From Bacteroidales bacterium (GTDB taxonomy: Bacteria > Bacteroidota > Bacteroidia > Bacteroidales > JAAUTT01): a stretch of DNA of 6,778 nucleotides. A program made the position numbers and the translations under genes. The notes beneath the pieces were generated by a model. That model was not told where the DNA came from, searched no databases, and saw only the letters and a program-made list of their open reading frames with translations. Shown piece by piece: positions 6,426 through 6,778 of the stretch (within the stretch, counting starts at the first letter, position 1; each line of letters begins with the position of its first letter). Where the stretch lies: contig JAAUTT010000238.1 of NCBI GenBank assembly GCA_012031335.1, positions 1 to 6,778 of the forward strand. The letters run 5' to 3'.

Positions 6426-6778
6426 TTATTCATTACCATATTCAATCTCTTCAAGTCCAAGATCATATTTATCATTCAAATCCAGAATAAAGCCATTCAG
6501 GTCGTTAAAGAATGCATCGAATCCATCACCAAAATATGCTTCAAGGTCGCCAGTGGAACCATTAGCAAAAACAAACCGATAAGCTAAATTGGCATCTTTA
6601 TCCTCATGGAAAACATCGTTCCAGTCATAATATGAATAAGAATCAATTTCAGGATAAAATTCCACTGAGGCAATTTTCTCTTTTGTATCAGCCAGCACGA
6701 GATCCAGATTAGCATATTTATTAATTTCCACCATCAGCGCACTGTCCACTTCATAATCTTCGAGGTTACTCTTGGCTA
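6426..6778 (-). CDS. Unidentified acidic protein, C-terminal part (start beyond the right edge)
   Basis: I do not recognise this gene. The stop is TAA at 6426-6428. The frame is open through the window edge (AKSNLEDYEVDSALMVEINK at the visible start), so the GTG at 6749 is probably internal and the gene is truncated by the window. The visible 116 or so residues are strongly acidic: the last 107 have 25 D or E against 6 K or R. They are rich in aromatics (nine Y, nine F, one W), with clusters such as DSYSYYDW, FGDGFDAFF and LEEIEYGNE. No transmembrane segment or catalytic motif is visible. The even mix of charged, aromatic and hydrophobic residues suggests a small folded domain rather than a disordered tail. 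It is convergent with the DUF4249 gene, with 19 bases between stops, and has its own terminator. Confidence 0.75.
   Translation of the reverse strand, partial: AKSNLEDYEVDSALMVEINKYANLDLVLADTKEKIASVEFYPEIDSYSYYDWNDVFHEDKDANLAYRFVFANGSTGDLEAYFGDGFDAFFNDLNGFILDLNDKYDLGLEEIEYGNE

Overview
The window looks like chromosomal DNA of a Bacteroidota (Bacteroidetes) species. Four things point there: a C-terminal type IX secretion (T9SS) sorting domain, a TonB-dependent receptor paired with a DUF4249 lipoprotein, promoters of the Bacteroidota type (TTTG, then TAnnTTTG), and gene starts without Shine-Dalgarno sequences. Base composition is moderately AT-rich throughout. I see no mobile element, CRISPR array, tRNA or rRNA.

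Layout. Minus strand, left part: ychF (1688-2791), then 30 bases downstream a secreted M14 zinc carboxypeptidase (452-1657). The C-terminal regulatory-like and sorting domains of the carboxypeptidase continue in another frame to the left edge (1-461). A divergent intergenic region of about 330 bases (2792-3120) carries a near-consensus ychF promoter and a likely receptor promoter. Plus strand, right part: a TonB-dependent receptor (3121-5504, split in two frames), then 17 bases later a DUF4249 lipoprotein gene (5522-6406, split in four frame segments). At the right edge, convergent on the minus strand, is the 3' end of an unidentified acidic protein gene (6426 to beyond 6778). Its probable terminator lies inside the last codons of the DUF4249 gene.

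The main oddity is that three of the four surface or secreted genes are broken by five single-base frame changes. All five have the same sign (each is mended by adding one base), and each can be mended inside or beside a short A or C run. Between the breaks the reading frames are well conserved and lack stops. The simplest explanation is undercalled homopolymers in the assembly; recent decay is the alternative. One break, in the carboxypeptidase, falls exactly on a canonical -1 slippery heptamer (G GGA AAA) directly before TAA. It is therefore the only one for which programmed frameshifting is worth testing.

Working together: the receptor and the DUF4249 lipoprotein probably form one outer-membrane uptake unit of unknown substrate. 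The carboxypeptidase, if complete, would be a T9SS-exported enzyme removing C-terminal residues from peptides. YchF is a housekeeping ribosome-associated ATPase. I found no evidence of a wholly new system; the DUF4249 family, whose role is not known to me, is the least understood component.
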